From: BM520 sp964594665
GTDB lineage: Bacteria > Bacteroidota > Bacteroidia > Bacteroidales > BM520
DNA length: 50,598 nucleotides
Reading direction: 5' to 3'
Assembly: GCA_964594665.1 (NCBI GenBank)
Contig: CAZQNY010000011.1
Coordinates: 1-50,598 of the forward strand
Both the position numbers and the translations under genes were made by a program. This document shows, piece by piece, positions 39,489-49,376 of the stretch; positions within the stretch are counted from its first letter, which is position 1, and each line of letters begins with the position of its first letter. A model generated the notes under the pieces. It did no database searches, was not told where the DNA came from, and worked only from the letters and a program-made list of their open reading frames with translations.

Positions 39489-41885
39489 TTAAAAGCTAAA
39501 GCTGTACGATAAAGAAGGTATGATGGGGAAAAGGCTTACTGACTTCAGCACTTTATGAGAGTTTCCACCGAACATATTATCTTCATAGGTTTCATATAAG
39601 AAAAAGGGATTTTTATGATTATAAAGGTTATAAACACTAACATTCCACGTTGCTGTTCCTCTTTTTTTCTCTTTATGATAATTTACTCCGAAATCCAAAC
39701 GGTGATATGCCCCCATTCGGTAATTGTTTCTGCCGTCGTAGTGCGTTAACATATTTGAGTAGTATGAGTTTATTATTGATGCTCCGCTGTACTCCTGTGT
39801 TCCCAGTGTCATGGCATTTCCTGTGCCATAAACCCATACAAAGCCAAAGTCATATTTCTCATTAAAACGATGGGTTATTGCCAGGCCAATGTCATGCGGG
39901 CGATCGTATTTCGCATCAAAGACTTTGCCGTCGTTGAGGATGGGATATTCGGGGTCGTTGAATAGACGCAGTGATCTGCTGTAGGTGTATCCAATCCATC
40001 CGGTAGTTTTTCCGATATCTTTTTTCAGCAGTAATTCTATACCATATGCTGTACCATCGCCGATGGTGATTTTATCCTGCCAGTCGTTTTGCAGGCTCAT
40101 AAACGATGAACCCTGAACATATTCGATGACATTGTCGAGTGTTTTATAAAAACCTTCAACACTGACCTCCAGCTGATCATTAATCTGATATACTGCCGCA
40201 ACAGCAAACTGCTCCGATTTCATGGGCTTTATCTTGTCAGTTACCGGCATCCATAAGTCTGTTGGCAGGCTGATTCGTGAGGTAGTGAGCAACAGAATGT
40301 ACTGTGACATTGTGGAATAGGCTGCCTTAAAGCTAAGCTTGTTATTGGCTTTGTATCGCAGTGAGGCACGCGGCTCCAGTGATTTGTAAAAATTGTTTTC
40401 AACCATGAATCCTGACATATGCACGCCGAGGTTGGCTTTAAAGCGTTTTCCGATTTTAAAATTGTCTTCAATGTATAACCTGAATTCATTGGCATAAATT
40501 TCTTTTGCCCCGAAAGTGGTGTCAATTGTTGTTTCATTTTCTTTAAAATGAAATGCGTTTACTCCGGGAACAAACGTGTGATAGGTGTAGTCAGCACCAT
40601 ATTTCACAGCATGATCCGGTGATGGAAACCAGTCGAAATCAAGTTTTGCACTCCAGTCATAAATTCCGGAATCATAGTCAAAGGCCCATTTTTCCTCTTC
40701 GTTTTCTGTAATGTTTTCGTATGTTTCTTCAAAACCCATATTGAAATTATACCGGGAGTACGTAGCAGTAAGGTTAGAAAACAGTTTGGGCGTAAGTGTA
40801 TAGTTCCATCTTAAAGCTGTTGTGATATTTCCCCAGTCCAAACCAACATCGTATTTGTCTTTATAGTGGTTCCCGTCATAATGATATTCATCCTTTGTTC
40901 GCAGGTATACCTTGTCGTCACCCGAATAAGCACTCAGGTATAATCGGCTTCTGTCGTTGAAGATATGATTTACTTTTGCATTGAGGTCGTAGAAATAATA
41001 ACCACCTGTGCCGGAGACGTCATTGGCGGCATTTATGGCTGCAATAATTGGTTGCGCCAGTAAATCATAATATGTGCGCCTTGCGGAAAATATAAAACTG
41101 GTTTTATCTTTTATAATTGGCGCTTCCAGGGTGATCTTCGAACTTATAAGCCCGACAGTAATATCGCCATGAAATTCCTTCATATTTCCTTCCTTCATAG
41201 TTATATCGAGAACCGATGACAGGCGACCTCCAAATCGTGCCGGGAAACCACCTTTGTAAAGAGAGACATTTTTTATTGCATCGGGATTAAAAACAGAAAA
41301 GAAACCAAACAGGTGATTGACATTGTAAACCGGAACACCATCAAGCAGGATGAGGTTTTCATCCGGGCCGCCACCACGGACATACAGGCCTGAACTTCCT
41401 TCTGATCCGGACTGAACCCCCGGTAACAGCTGAATGGCTTTTATCACATCTGCTTCACCCAACAGCAAAGGGAGTTGCTTGATTTGTCGCATGGGTACAT
41501 TCACCATACTTACCTGGGTGCGTTCAAGGTTCGATCCGCCTTTCTCTCCCAAAATTTCTACTCCTTCAAGCTCCATATTGGCTGAAATCTGAACTGTAAG
41601 GGTTTTGTTGGAGGTAAGCTCCACGGTTTTTACAACGGGTACATACCCGATATAACTAAAGGCAATTTCGTAGGTTCCCTCCGGCAAGGTGAGGCTATAA
41701 AAACCATAGGTGTTGGTAGAGGTGCCCCGGAATGTTTCGGCATCGTAAACATTTGCCGCCAATAAGCGTTCTGATGTGGATGCATCTTCAACATAACCAC
41801 TCAGCGTAAACTTGTTTTGTGCTGAAAGTAATGACGGAATGATTGCTAATGCTATGAGCATCAGGTGAATTCGGATTTTGAGCAT
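39489..41885 (-). CDS. TonB-dependent outer-membrane receptor with N-terminal CRD domain
   Basis: The 798-residue protein has a signal peptide (ending LLSAQ), a carboxypeptidase-regulatory-like domain (about 28-110: TLSGYVEDASTSERLLAANV, GTYEIAFSYIGYVP), a plug domain (about 120-230: LPGVQSGSEGSSGLYVRGGG, LLDGVPVYNVNHLFGFFS) and a barrel ending SYSFSF. It is shorter than SusC types (about 1000) and paired with a DUF4249 lipoprotein. The substrate cannot be read from the sequence; siderophores, metals, peptides or glycans are all possible. It is divergent from gcvP across a 170-bp region. Confidence 0.93.
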   Translation of the reverse strand: MLKIRIHLMLIALAIIPSLLSAQNKFTLSGYVEDASTSERLLAANVYDAETFRGTSTNTYGFYSLTLPEGTYEIAFSYIGYVPVVKTVELTSNKTLTVQISANMELEGVEILGEKGGSNLERTQVSMVNVPMRQIKQLPLLLGEADVIKAIQLLPGVQSGSEGSSGLYVRGGGPDENLILLDGVPVYNVNHLFGFFSVFNPDAIKNVSLYKGGFPARFGGRLSSVLDITMKEGNMKEFHGDITVGLISSKITLEAPIIKDKTSFIFSARRTYYDLLAQPIIAAINAANDVSGTGGYYFYDLNAKVNHIFNDRSRLYLSAYSGDDKVYLRTKDEYHYDGNHYKDKYDVGLDWGNITTALRWNYTLTPKLFSNLTATYSRYNFNMGFEETYENITENEEEKWAFDYDSGIYDWSAKLDFDWFPSPDHAVKYGADYTYHTFVPGVNAFHFKENETTIDTTFGAKEIYANEFRLYIEDNFKIGKRFKANLGVHMSGFMVENNFYKSLEPRASLRYKANNKLSFKAAYSTMSQYILLLTTSRISLPTDLWMPVTDKIKPMKSEQFAVAAVYQINDQLEVSVEGFYKTLDNVIEYVQGSSFMSLQNDWQDKITIGDGTAYGIELLLKKDIGKTTGWIGYTYSRSLRLFNDPEYPILNDGKVFDAKYDRPHDIGLAITHRFNEKYDFGFVWVYGTGNAMTLGTQEYSGASIINSYYSNMLTHYDGRNNYRMGAYHRLDFGVNYHKEKKRGTATWNVSVYNLYNHKNPFFLYETYEDNMFGGNSHKVLKSVSLFPIIPSLSYSFSF

Positions 41886-41983
41886 AATCTTTTGTATATA
41901 TGATGCAAAGACATGTGTTTTCGTTGCTGGTTGCCTGCATGAATTTTATAACGTAATATTTTGCTGTTTGGTATTATGTGATA

Positions 41984-42013
41984 TTGTTTTTGAGATAACA
42001 AACATTATCTTTG
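41984..42013 (+). promoter_or_regulatory. gcvP promoter
   Basis: TTG (41984-41986), 19 bases, TATCTTTG (42006-42013): a full Bacteroidota-type match. The predicted leader is about 35-40 bases, too short for a glycine riboswitch. Confidence 0.7.
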
Positions 42014-42055
42014 CCACTTATAAATAAACTACACACAATCAAATATTATAAGGCT

Positions 42056-44938
42056 ATGATTACCAATAATTTTGCACAGCGACACATCGGCCCAACGCCG
42101 CAGGAGCGTGAACAAATGCTTCGGAAAATCGGTGTCGCATCCATGGACGAATTAATGGATAAGACCATCCCCCCCCAGATTCGGTTTAAAGATGGCCTGG
42201 ACCTCCCGGAAGGATTGAACGAATACGAGTACCAGAATCACATAAACAGTATCGGGCAAAAGAATAAATTGTTCCGTACCTATATTGGTATGGGATATTA
42301 TAATACCATTCTTCCCGGTGTTATTCAGCGTAATGTGCTTGAAAATGCCGGCTGGTATACCGCCTACACTCCCTATCAGGCAGAAATCAGCCAGGGTCGC
42401 CTTGAGGCATTGCTGAATTTCCAGACCATGGTCTCTGACCTTACCGCAATGCCACTCTCTAACTCTTCGCTTCTTGATGAAGGTACCGCTGCTGCCGAGG
42501 CCATGATTATGGCGTATAATGCACGCCCCCGGGCAAAGGCAAAAGCCGGTGCTGTGAAATTCTTCGTTTCTGAATCGGTATTCCCTCAAACACTCGCTGT
42601 TATGGAGGTGAGAGCCGAACCGCTTGGGATTGAAATTATTAAAGGTGATTATAATACCTTTGTGGCAGATGATATGTTCTTTGGCGCTCTGGTTCAGTAT
42701 CCTGATGGCAATGGTGCCGTGAACAATTACAGCAAATTTGCTACGATGATTCATGATGCGGGAGCCATTGTTTGTGTTGCTGCAGATATTATGAGCCTTG
42801 CCTTGCTAACGCCTCCCGGTGAATGGGGTGCAGATGTCGTTGTTGGATCTTCGCAGCGTTTTGGTGTTCCTATGGGATTCGGTGGTCCGCATGCTGCCTT
42901 CCTGGCATCAAAAGAAGAATATAAACGCCATATCCCGGGCCGTATAATTGGTATTTCTGTGGATAAAAACGGGAACTCTGCATTGCGTATGGCTCTGCAA
43001 ACCCGCGAACAGCATATCAAACGCGAACGTGCTACTTCAAATATCTGTACTGCTCAGGCATTATTGGCTACTATGGCAGGTTTTTATGCCGCATATCATG
43101 GCCCTGTAGGAATAAAAAATATTGCACGACATATTAATATCCTTACCGGTGTTTTGAATAATGAATTATCGAAATATGGATATACACAGAAGAATGAGTT
43201 CTTCTTTGATACATTGTTTGTAGAGCTGCCAAAGGATGTTTCAGAGGAAAATATCCATGAACTGGCACTGGAAAAAGAAATGAACTTCCGCTATTTCGGT
43301 AACGGTCATGTTGGTGTCAGTCTTGATGAAACAACTTCTTTGGCTGATGTTAATGATATTCTGGAGATTTTTGCTCATGCCAATCAGCAACAGTTTGAGA
43401 CTTTTGTTTGTGACCCTGCTGAATGTCAGTTGATTAAAACGATACCTGAGGCGCTAACAAGAACTTCTGAATACCTCACGCATCCTGTCTTTAACTCCTA
43501 TCACAATGAAACAGACATGATGCGCTACATGAAGAAGCTGGAAAACCGTGACCTTGCCCTAAACAGAACCATGATACCATTGGGATCATGCACGATGAAG
43601 CTTAATGCAGCTTCCTGGCTGTTCCACATGAGTAATGCGCAATTTGCCGGTGTGCACCCATTTGTTCCTGCTGATCAGGCTGAGGGTTATCACTTGCTTA
43701 TTAATCAATTTGAGGAGCAGATTTGTGAGATTACCGGCTTTGCAGGTGTTTCTTTCCAGCCTAACTCAGGTGCAGCAGGTGAATATACCGGGCTGCTGAC
43801 CATTCGTGAATATCATAAAGATCGCGGTGACGGTCATCGCAACATATGTCTTATCCCGTCATCTGCACACGGTACTAACCCAGCCTCCTCGCACATGGCA
43901 GGTATGAAAGTCGTGGTAGTGAAATGTGACGAGAATGGGAATATTGATATTGCTGACCTACGGGAAAAAGCGGAAAAATATAAAGAAAACCTTGCTGCAG
44001 CAATGGTAACTTATCCGTCAACTCACGGTGTTTTTGAAGAAGAAATCCTTGAGATCATGGATATTATACATGAAAATGGCGGACTGGTATATATGGATGG
44101 TGCCAATATGAATGCACAGGTAGGCTACACCAGCCCCGGACATATTGGAGCGGATGTTTGTCACCTGAATCTGCACAAAACCTTTGGAATTCCTCATGGT
44201 GGTGGTGGCCCCGGTGTTGGCCCCATTGGTGTGGCAAAACATCTTGTGCCGTTCCTGCCAACAAACCCTGTTGCACCTACCGGCGGAGAGAAGGCAATTA
44301 AAGCAGTCTCCTCAGCGCCTTTTGGAAGTGCCCTGGTAATTCCTATTTCATACGGTTATGTTACAACCCTTGGAAGAGAAGGCCTTGAACAGGCTACTGC
44401 CAATGCCATTCTGAGTGCTAATTATCTGCGTGTATGCCTGAAAGATCATTATAAAGTGCTTTATACCGGTAAAAACGGTATGTGTGCCCATGAAATGATC
44501 CTTGATTGTAACGAATTCCATCACTCCGCAGATATTGAGGTGATTGAAATTGCAAAACGCCTTATGGATTATGGATTCCATGCACCAACTGTTGCATTCC
44601 CTGTTCATGGTACACTGATGGTTGAACCTACCGAGAGTGAGCCATTAAGAGAACTCGACCGTTTTGTGGATGCCATGATTCAGATTCGTGAGGAAATACG
44701 TTGCGTGGAAGAGGATAAATGCGATAAGGCTAATAATGTTGTCAAAAATGCTCCTCATACCTGTGATATGGTAACTGCTGAAGAGTGGCAATTCCCTTAC
44801 ACTCGCTCTGAAGCTGCTTTCCCTGTAGCGTCGTTGCGCGAAGATAAATACTGGCCTCCGGTAACAAAAATTGACGATGGCTATGGCGACCGCAACCTGG
44901 TTTGTGTGTGCCAGCTGCCTGTTGAAAGTGATGAATAA
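42056..44938 (+). CDS. gcvP: Glycine dehydrogenase (decarboxylating), P protein of the glycine cleavage system
   Basis: GcvP is the PLP enzyme that decarboxylates glycine and passes the aminomethyl group to the lipoyl arm of GcvH. The 960-residue protein is the single-chain form with both halves (active and structural). It starts with the typical FAQRHIGPTPQER and has the PLP-Lys segment LNLHKTFGIPHGGGGPG in the C-terminal half. The longer open frame from TTG 42011 begins inside the promoter, so ATG 42056 is correct. gcvT and gcvH are not in the window; an E3 gene (lpdA) is at 19341. It has its own promoter and terminator. Confidence 0.97.
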   Translation: MITNNFAQRHIGPTPQEREQMLRKIGVASMDELMDKTIPPQIRFKDGLDLPEGLNEYEYQNHINSIGQKNKLFRTYIGMGYYNTILPGVIQRNVLENAGWYTAYTPYQAEISQGRLEALLNFQTMVSDLTAMPLSNSSLLDEGTAAAEAMIMAYNARPRAKAKAGAVKFFVSESVFPQTLAVMEVRAEPLGIEIIKGDYNTFVADDMFFGALVQYPDGNGAVNNYSKFATMIHDAGAIVCVAADIMSLALLTPPGEWGADVVVGSSQRFGVPMGFGGPHAAFLASKEEYKRHIPGRIIGISVDKNGNSALRMALQTREQHIKRERATSNICTAQALLATMAGFYAAYHGPVGIKNIARHINILTGVLNNELSKYGYTQKNEFFFDTLFVELPKDVSEENIHELALEKEMNFRYFGNGHVGVSLDETTSLADVNDILEIFAHANQQQFETFVCDPAECQLIKTIPEALTRTSEYLTHPVFNSYHNETDMMRYMKKLENRDLALNRTMIPLGSCTMKLNAASWLFHMSNAQFAGVHPFVPADQAEGYHLLINQFEEQICEITGFAGVSFQPNSGAAGEYTGLLTIREYHKDRGDGHRNICLIPSSAHGTNPASSHMAGMKVVVVKCDENGNIDIADLREKAEKYKENLAAAMVTYPSTHGVFEEEILEIMDIIHENGGLVYMDGANMNAQVGYTSPGHIGADVCHLNLHKTFGIPHGGGGPGVGPIGVAKHLVPFLPTNPVAPTGGEKAIKAVSSAPFGSALVIPISYGYVTTLGREGLEQATANAILSANYLRVCLKDHYKVLYTGKNGMCAHEMILDCNEFHHSADIEVIEIAKRLMDYGFHAPTVAFPVHGTLMVEPTESEPLRELDRFVDAMIQIREEIRCVEEDKCDKANNVVKNAPHTCDMVTAEEWQFPYTRSEAAFPVASLREDKYWPPVTKIDDGYGDRNLVCVCQLPVESDE

Positions 44939-44955
44939 AGTATCCTTATCATAAA

Positions 44956-44995
44956 AAAAAACCACCCATGATAATTTATGGGTGGTTTTTTATTT
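44956..44995 (+). terminator. Terminator of gcvP, probably bidirectional
   Basis: Stem aaaaaccacccat / atgggtggttttt with an 8-base loop, with T-runs on both strands, 18 bp past the gcvP stop. It could also end minus-strand transcripts coming from rubrerythrin. Confidence 0.92.
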
Positions 44996-45148
44996 ATAGA
45001 ATTGTTTTTTAATACATAGGCTGTTCTATTTCAATAAGCTTACTGGTTTCGGAGCCTCTCCGTGAAAAAATCCAATGAGCTCTTTATGTATGCCAATGTC
45101 CATTTGTGGCTTCCGGGTTATCCTACTGATTCCCCGGAGACAGAGCTA

Positions 45149-45727
45149 TTAATAATTTTCACTTTTAAGCTCAAAATAGGCCTGCGGGTGCAGACATGTG
45201 GGGCAGTTTTTGGGAGGTTTTGTACTTGTATGCACATATCCACACTTTCTGCAATACCACTCAACCTTTTCTTCTCTTTCAAAGACTTGCTCTTTTTCCA
45301 TGTTTTCCAGGAGTTTAAGATACCTGTCTTCGTGAACTTTCTCTGCTTTAGCAATCATTTTAAAGGCTGTGGCAATGGTTTTAAAGCCTTCTTCTTCTGC
45401 TATTTCCGCAAACATAGGATAGAGTTCAGTCCATTCTTCGTTTTCACCTTCTGCGGCAGCTTTGAGGTTTTCCATTGTTGTCCCGGTGATTCCTGCCGGA
45501 TAAGCCGCTGTAATTTCTACCATACCACCTTCAAGAAAGCTGAAAAAACGGTTGGCATGCTGCTGTTCCTGTAAGGCTGTCTCTTCAAAAATGGCAGCTA
45601 TTTGCTGGTAGCCCTCTTCCCGTGCCTTCTTAGCCGCAAATTCGTAACGGTTTTTTGCCTGCGATTCTCCGGCAAATGCTTTTAGCAGGTTTTGTTCTGT
45701 TTTCGTACCTTTTAATGATTTGTCCAT
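45149..45727 (-). CDS. rbr: Rubrerythrin
   Basis: Rubrerythrin reduces hydrogen peroxide in the cytoplasm of anaerobes and microaerophiles using a di-iron site and a rubredoxin centre. The 192-residue protein has the ferritin-like four-helix domain with the iron-binding Glu residues in AFAGESQAKNRYEFAA, EETALQEQQHANRF, AAAEGENEEW and IAKAEKVHEDRY. A C-terminal rubredoxin-like site follows, with YCRKCGY and CPTCLHPQ. ATG 45727 (MDKSLKGTKTEQN) gives the family's usual start; ATG 45745 would be only about 6 bases from the predicted start of transcription. It is transcribed alone and suggests exposure to low oxygen. Confidence 0.96.
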   Translation of the reverse strand: MDKSLKGTKTEQNLLKAFAGESQAKNRYEFAAKKAREEGYQQIAAIFEETALQEQQHANRFFSFLEGGMVEITAAYPAGITGTTMENLKAAAEGENEEWTELYPMFAEIAEEEGFKTIATAFKMIAKAEKVHEDRYLKLLENMEKEQVFEREEKVEWYCRKCGYVHTSTKPPKNCPTCLHPQAYFELKSENY

Positions 45728-45755
45728 AGTAAAGTTGTTTTTCATTCTGTTTGTA

Positions 45756-45763
45756 CAAATATA
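45756..45763 (-). promoter_or_regulatory. Candidate rubrerythrin promoter, -7 element
   Basis: TATATTTG on the minus strand matches TAnnTTTG, 28 bp before ATG 45727. No -33 TTG at the right distance; a regulator could stand in for it, but no operator repeat is evident. Confidence 0.5.
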
Positions 45764-46001
45764 AGTTTGTATTGCAGAGATTGTTCTTATAACGATTCTA
45801 AATTGGGGTATGAGGTGAAATTACCGTATGTAGGTGCAATCGTTTGCAGCATTTAAAAGGCTTTATTTCTATTGCTAAGGTTATGAACAAAACATTTTTT
45901 TGATTTACTTTGTTAGCATTCAAGTACACAGAGGAGATTTCTAATAAAATATTTAAATATTAATTATTACTGATTTTTTATTATTTAATAAATAAACAAC
46001 C

Positions 46002-47537
46002 ATGGCAAAAAGACCCCGTCTATCCTTTTGGCAGATCTGGAATATGAGTTTCGGATTTTTGGGTATCCAATTTGGTTATGCCCTTCAGAATGCAAATGTT
46101 AGCCGAATATTTGAATCGTTAGGTGCCTCGGTGGAAAGCATTCCGATTTTATGGATTGCCGCACCTGTAACAGGGCTGATAATACAACCTATTATTGGTC
46201 ATATGAGTGATAAAACCTGGACCCGCCTCGGGCGCCGGCGCCCATATTTCCTGGTGGGAGCGATTATGGCTTCTGCAGCGCTGTTTATAATGCCCAACTC
46301 CGGCGCATTATGGATTGCTGCCGGGATGCTCTGGATTATGGATGCCTCCATCAATATTTCCATGGAACCTTTCCGTGCCTTTGTAGGAGATATGCTTCCT
46401 TCCGAACAAAGAACCCTTGGATTCTCTATGCAGAGCTTTTTTATTGGTATAGGTGCCGTGGTGGGTTCTGCACTTCCATATGTTCTGGCTAACTGGTTTA
46501 ATGTTTCCAACGAACCTGTTGGAACTTCTCCTATTCCACCTACGGTAAAATGGTCCTTCTATCTCGGTGGATTTGTGTTTTTTATTGCGGTGCTGGTAAC
46601 TGTTTTTACAACAAAGGAATACAGCCCTGAACAAATGGCTTCGTTTGACGAAGATGAGAAACAATCGGCCCGCGGGCACGATGATGCCCATTTTGGTCGT
46701 GAAGTATCTTCACAGAAATTTGGGCTGACCGGACTTTGGTTCCTGATTAGTGGTCTTCTGGTTGCTGCTATAGTTTATTTCCTTGATTTTGAGAAAGAAG
46801 TGTATATCCTTGGCGGTATATTGGGCCTTTTTGGTGTGATATTTTTCCTCTCCTCAATGTATAAAAAGCGTGAAAAGAAAAACGGGATGGTTGAGATCAT
46901 GACTGACCTTCTGAATATGCCGAAAACAATGGGGCAACTTGCCGTTGTTCAGTTTTTTACATGGCTGGCGCTTTTTTCCATGTGGATTTACTCTACTCCT
47001 GCTGTAACGGCATTCCATTATGGAGCGGAGTCGGCAACCTCTGAATTATATAATGAGGGCGCCAACTGGGTGGGTGTTCTTTTTGGTGCCTACAGCCTTT
47101 TTGCTGCTATTTTTGCTTTTCTGTTACCTGTTTTGGCGAAGAAAATCTCCCGTAAAATGACACACCTCGTTTCTCTTGTGGTTGGTGGCTTTGGTTTGAT
47201 ATCCATGTATCTTTTTAAAGATCCCAATATGTTGATTGTCAGTATGGCCTGTGTAGGGCTTGCATGGGCAAGTATCCTGGCTATGCCATATGCAATGCTT
47301 ACCGGTGCCCTGCCTCAGGAAAAAATGGGTACATATATGGGAATCTTTAATTTCTTTATTGTACTTCCTCAAATTCTTGCCGCAACAATTCTTGGTGCCA
47401 TGACAAAACATCTCTTTGGCGGTCATGCCATTTATGCTATCGTTTTTGGTGGTGCTTCGATGATTATTGCAGGGTTCCTGACCCTCCGGGTTACTGACAA
47501 GGATGATGTGTTCTCATTGAAAAAGAAAAATAAATAG
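46002..47537 (+). CDS. MFS transporter, SLC45/GPH-like sugar:cation symporter
   Basis: The 511-residue protein has about twelve membrane segments. It starts RPRLSFWQIWNMSFGFLGIQFGYALQNANVSRIFESLGA and carries the MFS loop motif HMSDKTWTRLGRRRPYFLVGA after segment 2 and SINISMEPFRAFVGDMLP, which fit the SLC45-like bacterial sugar transporters. A cytoplasmic loop (about 210-240) is charged and variable. The substrate is likely a di- or oligosaccharide, by family; no glycoside hydrolase gene is adjacent to support this. The AT-rich region upstream has only a near-match promoter (TTACTTTG, 45905-45912). Confidence 0.9.
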   Translation: MAKRPRLSFWQIWNMSFGFLGIQFGYALQNANVSRIFESLGASVESIPILWIAAPVTGLIIQPIIGHMSDKTWTRLGRRRPYFLVGAIMASAALFIMPNSGALWIAAGMLWIMDASINISMEPFRAFVGDMLPSEQRTLGFSMQSFFIGIGAVVGSALPYVLANWFNVSNEPVGTSPIPPTVKWSFYLGGFVFFIAVLVTVFTTKEYSPEQMASFDEDEKQSARGHDDAHFGREVSSQKFGLTGLWFLISGLLVAAIVYFLDFEKEVYILGGILGLFGVIFFLSSMYKKREKKNGMVEIMTDLLNMPKTMGQLAVVQFFTWLALFSMWIYSTPAVTAFHYGAESATSELYNEGANWVGVLFGAYSLFAAIFAFLLPVLAKKISRKMTHLVSLVVGGFGLISMYLFKDPNMLIVSMACVGLAWASILAMPYAMLTGALPQEKMGTYMGIFNFFIVLPQILAATILGAMTKHLFGGHAIYAIVFGGASMIIAGFLTLRVTDKDDVFSLKKKNK

Positions 47538-47551
47538 AATACTTTTATAAC

Positions 47552-47578
47552 ATCCCGGATTGTTCCGGGATTTTTTTT
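47552..47578 (+). terminator. Intrinsic terminator of the MFS transporter gene
   Basis: Stem atcccgga / tccgggat with loop ttgt, followed by a run of eight T residues. It ends 12 bp before the next ATG, so the following gene must have its promoter inside or start from readthrough. Confidence 0.92.
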
Positions 47579-47590
47579 ACACATTAAATT

Positions 47591-49276
47591 ATGAAATATA
47601 TTTTTACCTCTGTTTTATTGATTGTTAGCGCTTTAGTGTTTGGTCAGGTAACTGAATTTCCTTACCAACAAGGGTTTGAAAATGAAACCTTTCCACCGGA
47701 AGGATGGGAAAGCTATCCCATGGTAGCCGGGGATATGGAGTTTCAACGAGTTACAGAAGGGGAGTGGCCTGAATGTATGCCTCACGATGGATCACAAGCA
47801 ATGGTGCAGTACAGAAGTTTTGGCGCTTCCGTTGGTGAAGAAGCTGTGTTGATATCTCCTGAGCTCATCCTTTCCGACGACAATGCTGTGCGATTCTGGT
47901 TTTACCGTTCTGAAGACCCCAGCAATAACAGGCTGGATAAAATTGAGATCTATTATAATGATTCTCCCTCTTTGGACGGTGCTGTGTTTCTCGATTCTGT
48001 TAATCGCGCCATTAATTTTTATCCTGAAGTTGATGTTGAAGATTGGTATCAGTATGATTTTGAATTTAACCGCTCCGGGAGCACGTATATCATTATAAAA
48101 GCAATTTCTGCCTATGGATGGAATATGTTTATCGATGATTTTGAAGTGGCCGATGATCTTTTGGATGAAGATCCTCCTGAAGTAATTTCCCTAGAGGGAA
48201 ATAGTGTTTATGCACTTGAGGAAATGACTTTGGAATTACGCGTACGTGACATTTCTGATATGCCTGAAATATTGCAGGGAGAATATACCATAAACGGACA
48301 ATCGGAACCATTTGAAATGATTAAAACCAGCTTTGACAAAGGTGATTATTTGTATCTGGGAACAATTCCGGGACAACCAAATCACACTGAAGGAGTGGTA
48401 AAATTTTATTTATCTGATGAATTTGGAAACAGTACCTGGTCGGAAGAATACAGTGTTATATGGCAATGGATTATGCCTCTTTTGGAGGAAGGCTTTGAAG
48501 GTGAAGTGTTCCCTCCCGAGGGGTGGACCGTCACAGGTGAACCTTTGACATGGCTTACCTGGAACGATTATGGTCTGGTTTATTACACCGATAGTGATAA
48601 TGTGGAATGGGAAGTATATCCGCCTGAAGGTGAGCGCCAGGCTGCCGTTGAATGGGATTTTCAATACAATGTGCAGGATGAATGGCTGATCACTCCGGAG
48701 ATCTACATTCCTGAAAATGCAGACCTCTCTTTTAAAACCTTTGCAAGACTCTATAGCTACGATTATGACGAGTATTTTGTCAGCGTCTCTACAGATGGTT
48801 TTAATTGGAATACAGTGTGGAGCGCTGCCGACTATCCTGCAGGAGTTTCAGATTATGAACAAGATTATGTTGTTAGTCTGAATGACTACATTGGTGAAAA
48901 TATTCACGTAGCATGGCGTGCCTACAACTCACAGGGAACAAACCTTTGGTACTCCTGGTTTGTGGATGATGTGAAGATCAGAAAGAGCGATACGCTGGTG
49001 GGTGTTAATAACCCTCGAAACATCTCAGCTGGTTCAGTATTTCCAAATCCGTGTGAGGATTCCTTTGAGATTCAATTTGATCTTGATGATGATTTGGATG
49101 TTAAGGTTGAAGTCTATAGTTGTGATGGGAGTGTGGTTTATAGAAAATTTTATTCTGATATGATGGTAGGCCGAAATGCAGTTAAGATTGAGATACCTGA
49201 TGTTCCTGAAGGGATGTATTTTTATACGATAATTTCTGATAAAGAGAAGTTTACCGGTAAGATTTTAAAAAAGTAA
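47591..49276 (+). CDS. Secreted protein with two choice-of-anchor J (cleaved adhesin-like) domains and T9SS type A sorting domain
   Basis: The 561-residue protein has a signal peptide (ending LVFGQ) and two related beta-sandwich domains that both open with a FE..FPPEGW motif: QGFENETFPPEGWESY near residue 28 and EGFEGEVFPPEGWTVT near residue 300. These match choice-of-anchor J or cleaved-adhesin domains. Between them is an Ig-like linker (EVISLEGNSVYALEEM). The tail SVFPNPCEDSFEIQF to GKILKK is a T9SS type A sorting domain. The protein is expected at the cell surface or outside, perhaps in adhesion or carbohydrate binding; no catalytic residues are evident. The ATG lies right behind the terminator of the MFS gene. 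Confidence 0.88.
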   Translation: MKYIFTSVLLIVSALVFGQVTEFPYQQGFENETFPPEGWESYPMVAGDMEFQRVTEGEWPECMPHDGSQAMVQYRSFGASVGEEAVLISPELILSDDNAVRFWFYRSEDPSNNRLDKIEIYYNDSPSLDGAVFLDSVNRAINFYPEVDVEDWYQYDFEFNRSGSTYIIIKAISAYGWNMFIDDFEVADDLLDEDPPEVISLEGNSVYALEEMTLELRVRDISDMPEILQGEYTINGQSEPFEMIKTSFDKGDYLYLGTIPGQPNHTEGVVKFYLSDEFGNSTWSEEYSVIWQWIMPLLEEGFEGEVFPPEGWTVTGEPLTWLTWNDYGLVYYTDSDNVEWEVYPPEGERQAAVEWDFQYNVQDEWLITPEIYIPENADLSFKTFARLYSYDYDEYFVSVSTDGFNWNTVWSAADYPAGVSDYEQDYVVSLNDYIGENIHVAWRAYNSQGTNLWYSWFVDDVKIRKSDTLVGVNNPRNISAGSVFPNPCEDSFEIQFDLDDDLDVKVEVYSCDGSVVYRKFYSDMMVGRNAVKIEIPDVPEGMYFYTIISDKEKFTGKILKK

Positions 49277-49288
49277 TTTTTAGCTATA

Positions 49289-49369
49289 ACACAAAGATAC
49301 ACGAAGGAGGCACAAAGATACACGAAGTTTCTCCGTGGCCCTTTGTGCCTCCTCTGTGGCTCTTTGTGT
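49289..49369. repeat. Intergenic palindrome with nested 21-bp-period direct repeat (copy B)
   Basis: Arms of 29 bp (49289-49317 and 49341-49369) pair with four mismatches. The left side carries two exact copies of cacaaagatacacgaag spaced 21 bp apart (49290 and 49311). It lies exactly between two convergent genes, 13 bp after one stop and 8 bp before the other. Its size and design match the element at 20946-21035. Confidence 0.8.
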
Positions 49370-49376
49370 AACAATT

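Noticed and set aside
41906..41913. Promoter for the TonB receptor gene (TGTCTTTG on the minus strand)
   Set aside because: The second base of the -7 element is wrong (G for A) and no -33 element is present.
42006..42055. Glycine riboswitch before gcvP
   Set aside because: The promoter leaves only about 40 bases of leader, too short for the aptamer, and no paired glycine-aptamer motif is seen.
45004..45148. Possible short gene or gene remnant after rubrerythrin (minus strand, about 25 codons)
   Set aside because: Too short, no start signal and no recognisable sequence; kept as unexplained spacer.
45062..45574. Plus-strand open frame of 170 codons opposite rubrerythrin
   Set aside because: It lies antisense to a clear rubrerythrin gene and its Phe-rich, Cys-rich translation is typical of a shadow frame.
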